Positions 1-8,031 of a stretch of 9,311 bases of DNA are shown one piece after another. How positions within the stretch are numbered: position 1 is the stretch's first letter; each line of letters opens with the position of its first letter. The notes beneath the pieces are model-generated. The model was not told the origin of the DNA, searched no databases, and saw only the letters and a list, made by a program, of their open reading frames with translations. The translations under genes were made by a program, and so were the position numbers. This stretch comes from Sideroxydans sp. (GTDB taxonomy: Bacteria; Pseudomonadota; Gammaproteobacteria; Burkholderiales; Gallionellaceae), in contig JAVBYP010000228.1 in assembly GCA_030823965.1 (NCBI GenBank), positions 1-9,311 of the forward strand, in the 5' to 3' direction.

Positions 1-50
1 GTAGTTGATCAATAAACCCTACTCGGTCAATAACGGCGACATAGATCAGT
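1..50. other. Unassigned flank left of the addA-tail remnant
   Basis: I see no gene, repeat or convincing signal here. The stretch does not resemble the bases that follow the intact addA stop (about 1700-1749), so the similarity between the two addA tails ends at about the stop codon of the remnant. Confidence 0.4.
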
Positions 51-459
51 TCATTCAAGCTCATGCATCATCTCTTCCGAAAACGCCAACGCACAGCGCA
101 CTATCTTGACTGCATAGATCGAGTGCATCACCGCTTGATATTCCCGCCTCTATACTTGGTAGCGCACTACATCTTCGCCATCACCTAGCTTGTAATCCAG
201 CACCCACACTTCGTCGTCAAACTCCACCAGACGGTCGATGCGTTTCAGTGCGCCCTTTGCGTTGATGTAGGGCATCACGTTGTGGACGCTACGGTATTTC
301 TGCGAATCAAAGAAGCGTGCGTGTTAGGGCGCGGCTAGGATGTGTTGGACTTGTTGCCAGAGTGCATCGAACTCATCCATCGGAATGGAAAGCTGTTGAT
401 GAGAATCAGCCCACTCCCCGCACCTCTCGATTTTTGATTTCAGTGAGATTCTTCAGTAT
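51..459 (-). pseudogene. Decayed duplicate of the addA 3' end (AddA nuclease domain remnant)
   Basis: Read on the minus strand, this stretch aligns along its whole length with the last part of the intact addA at 1750-2160. The frame ending in TGA at 51-53 gives a nuclease-core segment (180-275) that differs from AddA at one of 32 residues, including the RIDRL and LDYKLGD motifs that carry the PD-(D/E)XK metal-binding residues. The frame is broken by an in-frame TAG at 150-152 and an in-frame TAA at 324-326. Near 400-435 the copy is about 5 bases shorter than addA, which shifts the reading frame. Upstream of that, the other frame still matches the addA segment around LTEIT, and similarity stops at about 459. 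The helicase domains are absent, so it cannot make a working protein. I infer a remnant of a second addA, either an old duplicate or a copy from a related strain. Left boundary is set by the stop, right boundary by loss of similarity. Confidence 0.88.
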
Positions 460-615
460 AGAAAAAACCTAGTCTTGGCAGTGATCGCAGAGGGCGTTGA
501 GACGGACGAGCAAATGGATCTTCTTGCCGTGCTGGGGTGTAACCAATCCCAAGGATATCTGTTCGGAAGACCCGCTCCCCTTGCGGAATTCGAGGCACTC
601 CTCAATAAAGCATAA
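460..615 (+). pseudogene. C-terminal fragment of an EAL-domain (c-di-GMP phosphodiesterase) gene
   Basis: The plus-strand frame ending in TAA at 613-615 encodes about 51 residues that match the end of an EAL domain. It shows the conserved VIAEGVET segment, then a spaced LGC, then QGYLFGRP and a final FEALL helix. In the EAL family the Glu of AEGVET is a conserved active-site residue and QGY..(G/S)(R/K)P closes the barrel. The EAL signature itself, the metal-binding Asp residues and any GGDEF or sensor domain are missing. No start codon with a ribosome binding site precedes it; the bases just upstream belong to the decayed addA tail on the other strand. I read this as the surviving 3' end of a gene whose 5' part was lost in a rearrangement. 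It converges on tal, with only 2 bases between the two stop codons. Recognition of the domain is firm; the exact left edge (460-463) is approximate. Confidence 0.85.
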
Positions 616-617
616 GA

Positions 618-1583
618 TCACGCTGATATCCGTTGCGCGAGCATCTTCTCTAACTTGATCTGATCGACCGTGAAACCACGGATGCCTTCGGCCAGCTTCT
701 CTGTCGCCATCGCATCCTGATTCATCTCCCAACGGAACTCAGACTCACTCATCGTAGTGGGTCTCTGCTTGACCTCATCAGCCGCTCGTAAGCGGCGGAC
801 CAGGCTTCCCTCTGTCTTCTGCAATTCTTCTAGCAAGCTCGGACTGATAGTGAGCCGATCACATCCCGCTAGCGCCAATATCTCGCCCATATTGCGGAAT
901 GAGGCGCCCATCACCGTAGTCGGATAGCCGTACGTCTTGAAATATTCGTAGAGACGTCGCACCGAGAGCACCCCCATATCTTCCTCGGCGGGGATCTCTG
1001 AACGCCCTTCTTTGGCTTTTTGCCAATCGAAGATGCGACCAACAAAAGGCGAGATAAGCGTCACGCCCGCCTCTGCACAGCAACGTGCTTGAGCGAAGCC
1101 GAACATCAGCGTGAGATTGCAATGAATGCCTTCACGTTCCAGCGACTCGCCCGCACGAATACCTTCCCACGTGGCTGCGAGCTTGATGAGCACACGCTCA
1201 TTGGCTATGCCCGCAGCGTTGTAGAGTCTGATCAACTTGCGCGCTTTTGCCACAGACGCAGCAGTATCGAATGACAGCCTAGCATCCACCTCCGTCGAGA
1301 TCCGTCCTGGCACGACCTTCAATATCTCGATACCGATATTCACCGCCAACTTATCCATCGCGTCGTGAGCTTGCTGTGTCGGGTCGCTACTTTGCGTCTT
1401 CGCCCACGCGACAGCATCGGCGATCAAGGGTTGGTATTCAGGCAACGTGACCGCCTTCAACAACAGCGATGGATTGGTAGTGGCATCTTCTGAACGATGG
1501 TTACGAATGGCATCGATATCTGCACTATCCACAACGATACTGGTCATTGCCTTTAACTGCGTCAACAGGTCAATCTTGGACAT
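618..1583 (-). CDS. tal: Transaldolase (TalB type)
   Basis: Encodes 321 residues, close to the 317 of E. coli TalB, and appears complete. Transaldolase moves a dihydroxyacetone unit between sedoheptulose 7-phosphate and glyceraldehyde 3-phosphate, giving erythrose 4-phosphate and fructose 6-phosphate in the cytosolic non-oxidative pentose phosphate pathway. The catalytic set is visible: the general acid/base Asp19 in VVDSADI, the DATTNPSLL motif at 33-41, Glu98 in STEVDARLS, the Schiff-base Lys134 in [12 protein letters not shown], and Thr158 in [16 protein letters not shown], around the phosphate-binding arginine, is also intact. The ATG at 1583 is preceded by a strong AGGGAGG ribosome binding site, which settles the start. 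The gene lies 166 bases downstream of addA on the same strand. Whether it is read from addA or from its own promoter cannot be decided here. Confidence 0.97.
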   Translation of the reverse strand: MSKIDLLTQLKAMTSIVVDSADIDAIRNHRSEDATTNPSLLLKAVTLPEYQPLIADAVAWAKTQSSDPTQQAHDAMDKLAVNIGIEILKVVPGRISTEVDARLSFDTAASVAKARKLIRLYNAAGIANERVLIKLAATWEGIRAGESLEREGIHCNLTLMFGFAQARCCAEAGVTLISPFVGRIFDWQKAKEGRSEIPAEEDMGVLSVRRLYEYFKTYGYPTTVMGASFRNMGEILALAGCDRLTISPSLLEELQKTEGSLVRRLRAADEVKQRPTTMSESEFRWEMNQDAMATEKLAEGIRGFTVDQIKLEKMLAQRISA

Positions 1584-1587
1584 TCTG

Positions 1588-1594
1588 CCTCCCT
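1588..1594 (-). promoter_or_regulatory. Ribosome binding site of tal
   Basis: AGGGAGG on the minus strand, with 4 bases before the ATG at 1583-1581. It supports the chosen start and suggests efficient translation of the transaldolase. Confidence 0.75.
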
Positions 1595-1672
1595 ATCATA
1601 GTGCTACGCCTCACTTGAATGCTCATCACATGGCTGGATAAGAAGCCAATGCAAAACTAAATATACCAGGTG

Positions 1673-1706
1673 CAGACTCGGGACCGATGGTGAGCTAAAG
1701 AGTCTG
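1673..1706. repeat. 7-bp inverted repeat between addA and tal
   Basis: CAGACTC (1673-1679) and GAGTCTG (1700-1706) are perfect inverted copies separated by 20 bases, and two G-T pairs could lengthen the stem. It lies about 45 bases after the addA stop. No T-run follows on the minus strand, so it is not a standard intrinsic terminator. It could be an RNA hairpin in the addA-tal spacer, an operator, or chance. A TATATT box (plus positions 1660-1665, read on the minus strand) lies just downstream but has no good -35 partner. Nothing else stands out in the spacer 1584-1749. Confidence 0.3.
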
Positions 1707-1749
1707 TGTGTATTCACTGCACTGGCGTTTTCGCCTCCGCAATCACCAT

Positions 1750-4700
1750 CTACACTTCGCTCAAAATCCCATCTGCAAACACCAGCGCGCAGCGCACCGT
1801 TTTACCCACATGCACTGATTGCATCGCCACCTGATATTCACGCATCTGCATTTGGTGACGTGAGGCATCTTCACTATCACCTAGCTTGTAATCCAGTACC
1901 CACACTTCATCATCGAACTCCACCAGACGGTCGATGCGTTTCAGTTCGCCCTTGGCATTGATATAAGGCATCTCGTTGTAGGCGTTGCGGCATTGCTGTG
2001 CATCGAAGAAACGCACTAGATGGGGAGCGGTCAGGATGTGTTGGGCTTGTTGGTAGAGGGCATCGAACTCTTCCTCCGGCATGGAAAGTCTTTGCTGAAG
2101 CGACTCCCTCGGCCCATCTCCCATAGAAAGCGGGGTGATCTCGGTGAGGAACTGCAACATTGAATGTAGCCAAATACCTCGCTGCTGTTGTGCGGTATTG
2201 TGGGTAGTACGTTTCCCTGTAGAGAGGATGACTGGTATCGCCACATTCTGTTCAGCACTCCTCTCGGTGTCATGTGCTGTGGCAGCGACCATGTTCAATG
2301 GATTCGCCTGCTCACCCTGCACCGATGCGATGCGTCCATACCACGTAAGTTGTTTGGTCTCTTTCGCACCTTGGTTACCGCTGACGATGAGCGCTTGTTG
2401 CGCGCGTGTCATGGCGACGTAGAGTAGGTTCATCTCTTCGCGCGCTTGTTGAGCGGCATCTAGCTCGAACAGGGGTGCGCGCTTCTTGCCGCGTGAGGCT
2501 TGGTCTGTGTAGATAGAGAAATGCAAAGGTTGTGGTTCGTGCGTCGGCCAATCCAATATCACGTCGTTGCCGTCTCTGTTCTTCTTTTCCGCATTCGCAT
2601 CTAGCAGCCAGACGATGGGTGCTTCCAATCCTTTCGATTCATGTACGGTGTAGATGCGCACTGCATCACCTGCCGTACCCAGCCTACCTTCATCCGGCGC
2701 ATCGTCGTTGCTGTCGCGCAGTTCGCGCAACTCTTGCAGAAAGCGCGGCAGGCTGGGGTAACGCCCGGCATCCACACTCAAGGCGATCTCCATGAAGGCG
2801 TGCAAGTTGGCGGTGACTTTGGCACGCATCTCACTGGGCAACACGGCGCTGTAACGCGCGATGACATCGCCCTCGAAATAGATGCGGTCGAGCAGGTCAT
2901 GCACGGGGAGTTTGTCGGCAAGGGCAAGCCAACGTTGCAGAAGTTCGAGCGCACGTTGCTGTGCGGGTGATGGATTATCTAAATGCTGGAGACGTTGCCA
3001 CCATGAGGATTGAGGATTGAGGATTGAGGATTTAGAAAAACCCTCGGCTCGCAATCCCGCCACCGCCCCACTCAATCCTAGCTCCTCGATCCTCAATCCT
3101 GAGAGGTTCATCAAGTCGGCATCGCTGCACGCAAAGATAGGCGTGCGTAACACTTGCACCAATGCGAGATCGGCAAAGGGGGTGATGAGGAACATCAGCA
3201 GCGCCTGCACGTCTTCCGCTTCAAGGGTGTCGAGCAAGCCACCACGACGCGAGCTGATGAAGGGGATGTGCTTGGCTCGCAGGGCTTCTTCGTACACTGC
3301 AAGATGGGTACGACTGCGCACCAACACCATGATGTCGCCATAGGTGGCGCGGCGCACTTTGCCTTCATCATTCACCGACCAATCGCTGACGATGGTCTTG
3401 AGCTGGTCGGCGAATTGGACTGCTTCGATGTGGCGCGCACCTTCTTCAGATTCTTCGCGGGGGGTGGTGAGCGGGTTTCGAAGAACCAACTCTTCGGATA
3501 GGCCCTCACCCCTACCCTCTCCCGCCTGCGGGAGAGGGAGTACGACCGCGAGTGGCAACACCAACACATGCCCCGGCAATTCTGTTTGATGCGTCTGATG
3601 TTCGACGAACTCGAAGCCATCGGGCTGTTCGCGGAACACGGCATTCACTGCATCGACGATGGGCTGTGCGTTACGGCGCGTGAGACTGTTGCCCAAAGTC
3701 TCTGCATTGAAATGTTCTTGCAGATATTCGCGCGCCACGCCGAACAAACGCGCATCGGCACGGCGGAAACGATAGATGGATTGCTTGGGATCTCCCACCA
3801 CGAACACGGTAGGTTGCGATTGCACCGCCACCGCCGCATCGAACCACGCGCGCAATATCTGCCACTGCAGCGGGTTGGTATCTTGGAACTCGTCCAGCAA
3901 CACATGGCGATAACGGCTGTCGAGTTTGTACTGCATGGTCTCGGCGTGTTCGCTCTGTTGCAACAGACGACACAGTTGCCATTCCAGATCAGAGAAATCC
4001 ATCTGCTGCTTTTGCGCCTTGAGCGCTTGGTAGCGACCAAGCAATGCCACACCACAATGCAGCACGGCTTCGTTCAGGCGATAGGCTTGTTGCTCGGCTT
4101 GTGTGTCGATCACTTCTTGCAGCGTATCGAACAGTGCATCACGCGTAATGAGGAATGCTTCGGCATCTTGTTTCTTGGTCGGCTTAAAACTGCGCGGCTC
4201 GCCTGCTTGTGTGAACAACAAAGGTTGGACAGAATCAAAACGAGCCTCTGGTTCAGCATCCGTCCATGCCTGCTCCAACTCACTCGCTTTCCCTTGCTGC
4301 ACCTCGGTGCCGCTACTGGCGAGCTGTCGCACGAAGGCGAAGAACGTCTCTTCGTTGTTGCCGCACATTCCCCAATCGGCAACGACATCAAATTCCAAGT
4401 CAACATCTAGATCGCTTCTCAGATTGTCTAATGCGAACGCCAGAACATCCTTCTGCCCTTGGGTATACGCCCACCACTCAGCACGCTTACCTAGGAAGTT
4501 GAACAGCAACTTGCGCGTGGTGAACAGACCGCATGCATCGAACAGCCATTGCATGTGCTGCGAATCCACACTCTCTGGATCCTTGCGCATCTGCTCCAGC
4601 AACTCTTCCCACGCTTCATCCTGTTCCGCCCCTGCCCGCTCCAGCAAGGACGAGCCATGCATCACATCGGCGTTCAATGGCGCGCGCTGCATCACTTGCA

Positions 4701-5058
4701 TGAACCAGCCGTGGAAGGTGCTGATGGTGATGGCGGGTTGCGCCAACAACACGGTGCTGTAAAGGCTACGCGCGAGGGCGATCTGCTCGTCGCTCAACGT
4801 TGCGATACCGCGCTCGGAGCAGAAGGTGCGCACCCACTGCTCGTCCTTCATCGCCAAGTCGCGCAACCATTCCTGCAGACGCGCTTGCATCTCTTGTGCG
4901 GCTTTGCGCGTGAAAGTGATGGCGAGGATCTGCGAAGGCTGCGCGCCATCCAATAACAGGCGCACGATGCGCGACACCAGCAGCCAAGTCTTGCCGCTGC
5001 CTGCACAGGCTTCGACGATGACGCTACGACGAGGATCGAGGGCGATGCTCATGTCCAT
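1750..5058 (-). CDS. addA: AddA-type helicase-nuclease subunit (UvrD/RecB-like)
   Basis: Encodes 1102 residues: a superfamily 1A helicase followed by a C-terminal PD-(D/E)XK nuclease, the AddA layout. With AddB it unwinds and degrades DNA from double-strand ends to prepare for RecA loading. Visible motifs: Walker A ACAGSGKT at 17-24; motif Ia ITFTRKAAQEMQ; the STFHGWF segment; Walker B DEFQDT at 389-394; motif III GDPKQSIYRF from 422; motif V VHESKGLEAP around 806; motif VI LLYVAMTRA around 883; nuclease residues Asp1043 (RIDRL) and Asp1056/Lys1058 (LDYK). All catalytic positions look intact. ATG at 5058 overlaps the addB stop by 10 bases. A second ATG, two codons on at 5052, would give an ATGA overlap and is equally possible. 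Two low-complexity stretches, about residues 505-522 and 654-686, come from repeat-like DNA kept in frame. A damaged copy of the gene's 3' end lies at 51-459. Confidence 0.95.
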   Translation of the reverse strand: MDMSIALDPRRSVIVEACAGSGKTWLLVSRIVRLLLDGAQPSQILAITFTRKAAQEMQARLQEWLRDLAMKDEQWVRTFCSERGIATLSDEQIALARSLYSTVLLAQPAITISTFHGWFMQVMQRAPLNADVMHGSSLLERAGAEQDEAWEELLEQMRKDPESVDSQHMQWLFDACGLFTTRKLLFNFLGKRAEWWAYTQGQKDVLAFALDNLRSDLDVDLEFDVVADWGMCGNNEETFFAFVRQLASSGTEVQQGKASELEQAWTDAEPEARFDSVQPLLFTQAGEPRSFKPTKKQDAEAFLITRDALFDTLQEVIDTQAEQQAYRLNEAVLHCGVALLGRYQALKAQKQQMDFSDLEWQLCRLLQQSEHAETMQYKLDSRYRHVLLDEFQDTNPLQWQILRAWFDAAVAVQSQPTVFVVGDPKQSIYRFRRADARLFGVAREYLQEHFNAETLGNSLTRRNAQPIVDAVNAVFREQPDGFEFVEHQTHQTELPGHVLVLPLAVVLPLPQAGEGRGEGLSEELVLRNPLTTPREESEEGARHIEAVQFADQLKTIVSDWSVNDEGKVRRATYGDIMVLVRSRTHLAVYEEALRAKHIPFISSRRGGLLDTLEAEDVQALLMFLITPFADLALVQVLRTPIFACSDADLMNLSGLRIEELGLSGAVAGLRAEGFSKSSILNPQSSWWQRLQHLDNPSPAQQRALELLQRWLALADKLPVHDLLDRIYFEGDVIARYSAVLPSEMRAKVTANLHAFMEIALSVDAGRYPSLPRFLQELRELRDSNDDAPDEGRLGTAGDAVRIYTVHESKGLEAPIVWLLDANAEKKNRDGNDVILDWPTHEPQPLHFSIYTDQASRGKKRAPLFELDAAQQAREEMNLLYVAMTRAQQALIVSGNQGAKETKQLTWYGRIASVQGEQANPLNMVAATAHDTERSAEQNVAIPVILSTGKRTTHNTAQQQRGIWLHSMLQFLTEITPLSMGDGPRESLQQRLSMPEEEFDALYQQAQHILTAPHLVRFFDAQQCRNAYNEMPYINAKGELKRIDRLVEFDDEVWVLDYKLGDSEDASRHQMQMREYQVAMQSVHVGKTVRCALVFADGILSEV
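3004..3100. repeat. Heptanucleotide array forming a large inverted repeat inside addA
   Basis: On the plus strand TGAGGAT is repeated four times without error at 3004-3031. About 38 bases on, 3071-3100 carries the same heptamer family in the opposite orientation (CTCAATC, CTAGCTC, CTCGATC, CTCAATC). The two 30-base arms can pair with a few mismatches. The unit is read through in frame by addA as about residues 654-686, between the SDADL segment and WWQRL, giving a stretch rich in Ser, Leu, Gly and Asn with ILNPQSS as its most obvious motif. From general knowledge of AddA proteins I expect these two segments to lie much closer together, so I infer an insertion into a surface loop. With a 7-base unit, gain or loss of one copy would shift the addA frame. 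Confidence 0.8.
3501..3540. repeat. GGGAGAGGG-type palindromic element in frame in addA
   Basis: A perfect 11-base palindrome, CCCTCTCCCGC (3515-3525) and GCGGGAGAGGG (3528-3538) with a 2-base centre, preceded by the C-rich segment GCCCTCACCCCTA. Elements of this look recur in many proteobacterial genomes, usually between genes. Here addA reads through it as LPLPQAGEGRGEGL, about residues 505-520, between a hydrophobic strand (VLVLPLAVV) and the conserved RNPLTTPREE segment. The precise ends of the inserted part are uncertain; only the palindrome is exact. Confidence 0.75.
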
Positions 5059-7598
5059 TCACCCTTCCTGCACACACCGCGAATCTCACAATAGCCGCAC
5101 ACCGCATCGATACCATTCGCAGGCAACCCTGCTCCGTCACGCAGCGCGCCCATCACATGCTCTAGGCGCTCGACGTTGAGCTGCGCAAGTTGCGCTGCAT
5201 CCTCTTTCGGCGCGACCGACTTCACCTTGCCACTATCGATGCTGACGAAGGCGACATCCGCCGCCTCGTGTGCATAGGCGTAGCAGGCGAGCTGCACGTC
5301 TTCGCCCGGCTCTTTGAGTTTGTTACGCAACACGATGTCGCTCTGCGTCTTGTAGTCGAGCACGCGTTTCTCTTCACCGCGCACATCCAAGCGGTCAATA
5401 CGTCCGCGCAGGTTCACCCCTTCCAGCGGCCAGTCGAATTTCGTCTCAGCCTCGGCATAGCGCCAGCCCTCGGCCTCGCCTTCTTGCTGCCATTCCAGAT
5501 ACGCAGGTAGCGATCTGTACCAGCGCGCCAACCATGCACGCGCGGCAAAATCGTGTGCCAGCAGATCGGCGAACACCTGCTCGCTGATGTCGCGCAAGGC
5601 GGCTTCCATCTTTGTCGTGTCTTGTCCGCTCACCTGCGGATAAGACTCATGGAAGCGCTGCAACACTTCATGCACTCGCTCACCGTAATCGCTCTTCTCG
5701 ATGGTTTCTTGCACCTCGTCGAGTTCGTTCAATCTCAAGATGTGGCGTGCATAGAATTGATAGGGGCAGGCGACCAGCGAGTTGTAGCCGCTGATGGAGA
5801 CACTGACAGGAACAGAATCTATCGCCACATTTGGCGCAGGTTGTGCTGACGGCGGCAGCGAGACGTGTCGTGCATCTTCTGCCGCAATGTAGGCATGCAA
5901 CTCAGTCTCGGCGAGGTCGTCTCCATGCGCTTGCTCGTAATCATCGCGCAGCATCTGCAAGAAAGGACTCAACAGACGCGCTTCGCCGCTCTTGTCTTTC
6001 TGCCAGGTGACCAGCACGGTATCGTTCAGCGCCAGCAAGGCCATCAGGTCGGCGCGTTGTCGTATGGCGTGGGTGGCACGTGTGGGCAAGTTCAACACCG
6101 AGCGCACCGCATCGTTGAACCAGCGCCCGCCATCTCCCGCACTCGGCAGATGATCGGCATCACAACCCAACAGCAACACCGCATCGAAGGTGCGCCAGCG
6201 CGTCGCTGCCAGATGGGTGAAGCGCACTTGGCTATCGATGCTGCTATCGCGATAGGTCTGTACATCCAGTTGTTGCGCTAACCAGCGTCGCCATTCGTGG
6301 AAGGCGTAACGTCCGCCATCATTGGCAAGTTCTTGCTGCCAAGTCTCAAGCGCACCCAGCAGTTGCTGACCCGCATCGTCTTGTTGCAATCCACGGGCTA
6401 TGCTCAACACCTCCAAGCTCTCGCGCAGCGCGGCGAGCCATTCGGTGAGTGTGCGTTTCTTGCTTTGATCCAGCAATGCGGCAGCCTGCCTTAGACGCGC
6501 CAGTGGCACATGCAAAGCCACCTCATGCGGCACGAGATCGATGAACTTCTCTAGATCAGCAACCACACCATGCTTGCGTAGCAGTTGCTCTAATTCATAC
6601 ACGGCAGACTTGCGCTCGCTCGGACTCATGTCGGCGAAGATGAACGGCGACTTGAGTAGGTCGAGCAAGTCGTGATGGTAGAAATCGCTCTGCAAGGCGG
6701 TGAGCCAACGGTCTAACACCGTACTGACGGAAAGTGTGGCGAAGGTCCACCCCGTCTCGTCCGTCACCAACACCTCGGCGCGTTCCAGCAAGGCACGCAT
6801 GCGGCGCGCGGCGACACGGTCTTGCGCCACGATGGCGATGTCGCGTTTACCCGCTTGCAACCACAGGCGCACTTGCATGGCAGCGGCGCGGGCTTCTTGT
6901 TCGAGCGAGGTGGCGGCGAAGAAACGGGGAGCTGAAGGTCGCGCATCCATCTCCCGCAGATCGAACACCTTCACCATCGCACGCTGCTCATATTCCTCAA
7001 GGAAGCGTTTCTCTACCGCTTCCCACTCCGACGCCATCAACACATACAGTGGCGACTGCGCTTGTGCCGCCAGTTTTGCCAAGCGTTGTTGATAGGCGCG
7101 CGCCGCATCCAACTCCTGCCCTGCTTGCATGGCGCGCCATAGCTCGAACACCAAGCGCGCTTCAAGCTGCAACGTGGTGTTCTGCCGCGCCTGGTAGGCG
7201 CGCTCCACGGCTGCGATGAATGCAGCTTCATCATCGGGCAAGGCATCCATCGCATGGGTGAGCTCGTCGAAGAGTTTGAGCAACTCCTGCGTCATGCTCC
7301 ATAGGTCGGCGTTGTCGAACCATTGGCGCTGCTTCAATTCACCGTAAAGCAATGCACAGCGCTGGCTATCGGTGACGATGGGGGCATCAAGCGTGATGTC
7401 CTGCGCCCATTGATTGAGCGTGACCATCTGCGGCAACAGGATGGTTGGTGTCTTAGCTACACGGATCAATGCCTGTGCAAGTGGTTGCGCCACATGGAAG
7501 TTGGGCAGCAGGATGGTGATGCCGCGCAGGTCGGGTGCGGGATGCGCGGCAAGGATGCGCCGCGCGACAGCATCAAAATATTGCGTGGACGTACTCAC
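5049..7598 (-). CDS. addB: AddB-type nuclease subunit (PD-(D/E)XK, iron-sulfur)
   Basis: About 849 residues from the preferred GTG at 7598, or 862 from an upstream in-frame GTG at 7637. AddB is the partner of AddA, with an inactive helicase-like body and a second nuclease domain. No Walker A is present: the first strand reads [18 protein letters not shown], as expected for proteobacterial AddB. A conserved body segment [14 protein letters not shown] is present. Near the C-terminus the nuclease residues are Asp748 (GRIDRLD) and Asp761/Lys763 (LDYKT), numbered from 7637. Cys624 (ACPYQF) with Cys847, Cys850 and Cys856 (C-x2-C-x5-C) matches the 4Fe-4S signature known from AddB/AddAB nucleases. 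The start at 7598 is favoured because it gives a GTGA overlap with the fdxA stop and begins just before the conserved [10 protein letters not shown] helix. Neither start has a strong ribosome binding site, which fits translational coupling. The stop overlaps the addA start. Confidence 0.93.
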   Translation of the reverse strand: MSTSTQYFDAVARRILAAHPAPDLRGITILLPNFHVAQPLAQALIRVAKTPTILLPQMVTLNQWAQDITLDAPIVTDSQRCALLYGELKQRQWFDNADLWSMTQELLKLFDELTHAMDALPDDEAAFIAAVERAYQARQNTTLQLEARLVFELWRAMQAGQELDAARAYQQRLAKLAAQAQSPLYVLMASEWEAVEKRFLEEYEQRAMVKVFDLREMDARPSAPRFFAATSLEQEARAAAMQVRLWLQAGKRDIAIVAQDRVAARRMRALLERAEVLVTDETGWTFATLSVSTVLDRWLTALQSDFYHHDLLDLLKSPFIFADMSPSERKSAVYELEQLLRKHGVVADLEKFIDLVPHEVALHVPLARLRQAAALLDQSKKRTLTEWLAALRESLEVLSIARGLQQDDAGQQLLGALETWQQELANDGGRYAFHEWRRWLAQQLDVQTYRDSSIDSQVRFTHLAATRWRTFDAVLLLGCDADHLPSAGDGGRWFNDAVRSVLNLPTRATHAIRQRADLMALLALNDTVLVTWQKDKSGEARLLSPFLQMLRDDYEQAHGDDLAETELHAYIAAEDARHVSLPPSAQPAPNVAIDSVPVSVSISGYNSLVACPYQFYARHILRLNELDEVQETIEKSDYGERVHEVLQRFHESYPQVSGQDTTKMEAALRDISEQVFADLLAHDFAARAWLARWYRSLPAYLEWQQEGEAEGWRYAEAETKFDWPLEGVNLRGRIDRLDVRGEEKRVLDYKTQSDIVLRNKLKEPGEDVQLACYAYAHEAADVAFVSIDSGKVKSVAPKEDAAQLAQLNVERLEHVMGALRDGAGLPANGIDAVCGYCEIRGVCRKGEWT

Positions 7599-7918
7599 CG
7601 TTGGAGCAGATGTGATTTGTCTTTGACTTCGCGCCACTCATCCGCATCAGCAGGCGCGTCTATCTTCTGAGTGATCGTCTTCCACTGTTTCGACAACTCG
7701 GCATTGAGAGCGATGAACTGCCTTTCAGCCTCAGGCACATCATCTGCCGCATAGATGGCGTTGGCAGGACATTCGGGCACACACAGTGCGCAGTCGATGC
7801 ATTCATCTGGGTCGATGACGAGGAAGTTAGGCCCTTCGCGAAAACAATCCACCGGACACACTTCGACACAGTCGGTGTATTTGCATTTGATGCAATTCTC
7901 GCTCACTACAAAGGTCAT
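7595..7918 (-). CDS. fdxA: Seven-iron ferredoxin, FdxA / Azotobacter FdI type
   Basis: Encodes 107 residues, the usual length of this family, a small cytosolic electron carrier with one [3Fe-4S] and one [4Fe-4S] cluster. By comparison with A. vinelandii FdI, Cys9, Cys17 and Cys50 should hold the 3Fe cluster, and Cys21, Cys40, Cys43 and Cys46 the 4Fe cluster. Cys12 and Cys25 are also at the conserved extra positions. The motifs [18 protein letters not shown] and [12 protein letters not shown] are intact, and a C-terminal tail of about 50 residues follows. The start is ATG at 7918 with only a weak upstream purine-rich stretch. It is the first gene of a tight unit with addB and addA: its TGA overlaps the likely addB start. 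This suggests co-expression with the iron-sulfur subunit AddB, though a direct electron or cluster transfer between them is only a guess. Confidence 0.97.
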   Translation of the reverse strand: MTFVVSENCIKCKYTDCVEVCPVDCFREGPNFLVIDPDECIDCALCVPECPANAIYAADDVPEAERQFIALNAELSKQWKTITQKIDAPADADEWREVKDKSHLLQR

Positions 7919-7952
7919 TCGGCACTCACGCTCTCTTAGATATTCGAGTCGA

Positions 7953-7958
7953 ATTGTA
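7953..7958 (-). promoter_or_regulatory. Possible -10 box upstream of fdxA-addB-addA
   Basis: TACAAT on the minus strand, 35 bases before the fdxA ATG, matches the sigma-70 -10 consensus at five of six positions. No convincing -35 hexamer lies at the usual distance. It is placed correctly, between the psiF terminator and fdxA, where a promoter for the three-gene unit would be expected. Confidence 0.28.
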
Positions 7959-7985
7959 CACGCCAGCCTTTCGCTTCCCCCAATG

Positions 7986-8006
7986 AAAAACGCGCCTTGC
8001 GGCGCG
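7986..8006 (-). terminator. Intrinsic terminator of psiF
   Basis: On the minus strand a perfect 6-base stem CGCGCC/GGCGCG with a GCAA tetraloop is followed at once by TTTTT. It lies 25 bases after the psiF stop and separates psiF from the fdxA-addB-addA unit. There is no T-run in the other direction, so it acts on the minus strand. Confidence 0.88.
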
Positions 8007-8031
8007 CTCTTCGTACTACATCGTTACACGC

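Noticed and set aside
469..732. Minus-strand 87-codon frame spanning the EAL remnant and the tal 3' end
   Set aside because: No homology signal; it overlaps the clear EAL coding frame on one side and tal in another frame on the other.
1724..1735. GGCG-TTTT-CGCC mini-hairpin after the addA stop as a terminator
   Set aside because: Only a 4-base stem and no T-run after it on the minus strand.
3004..3100. Heptamer array as a CRISPR array
   Set aside because: Units are 7 bases, directly adjacent and without unique spacers, and they lie within a coding gene.
3568..4410. Long plus-strand open frame (280 codons) inside addA
   Set aside because: It lies antisense to the conserved helicase region of addA, including Walker B and motif III, has no recognisable domain and is explained as a shadow of the real gene.
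6734..7219. Plus-strand open frame of 161 codons inside addB
   Set aside because: Antisense to addB with a Pro/Arg/Ala-biased composition typical of shadow frames in GC-rich coding DNA.
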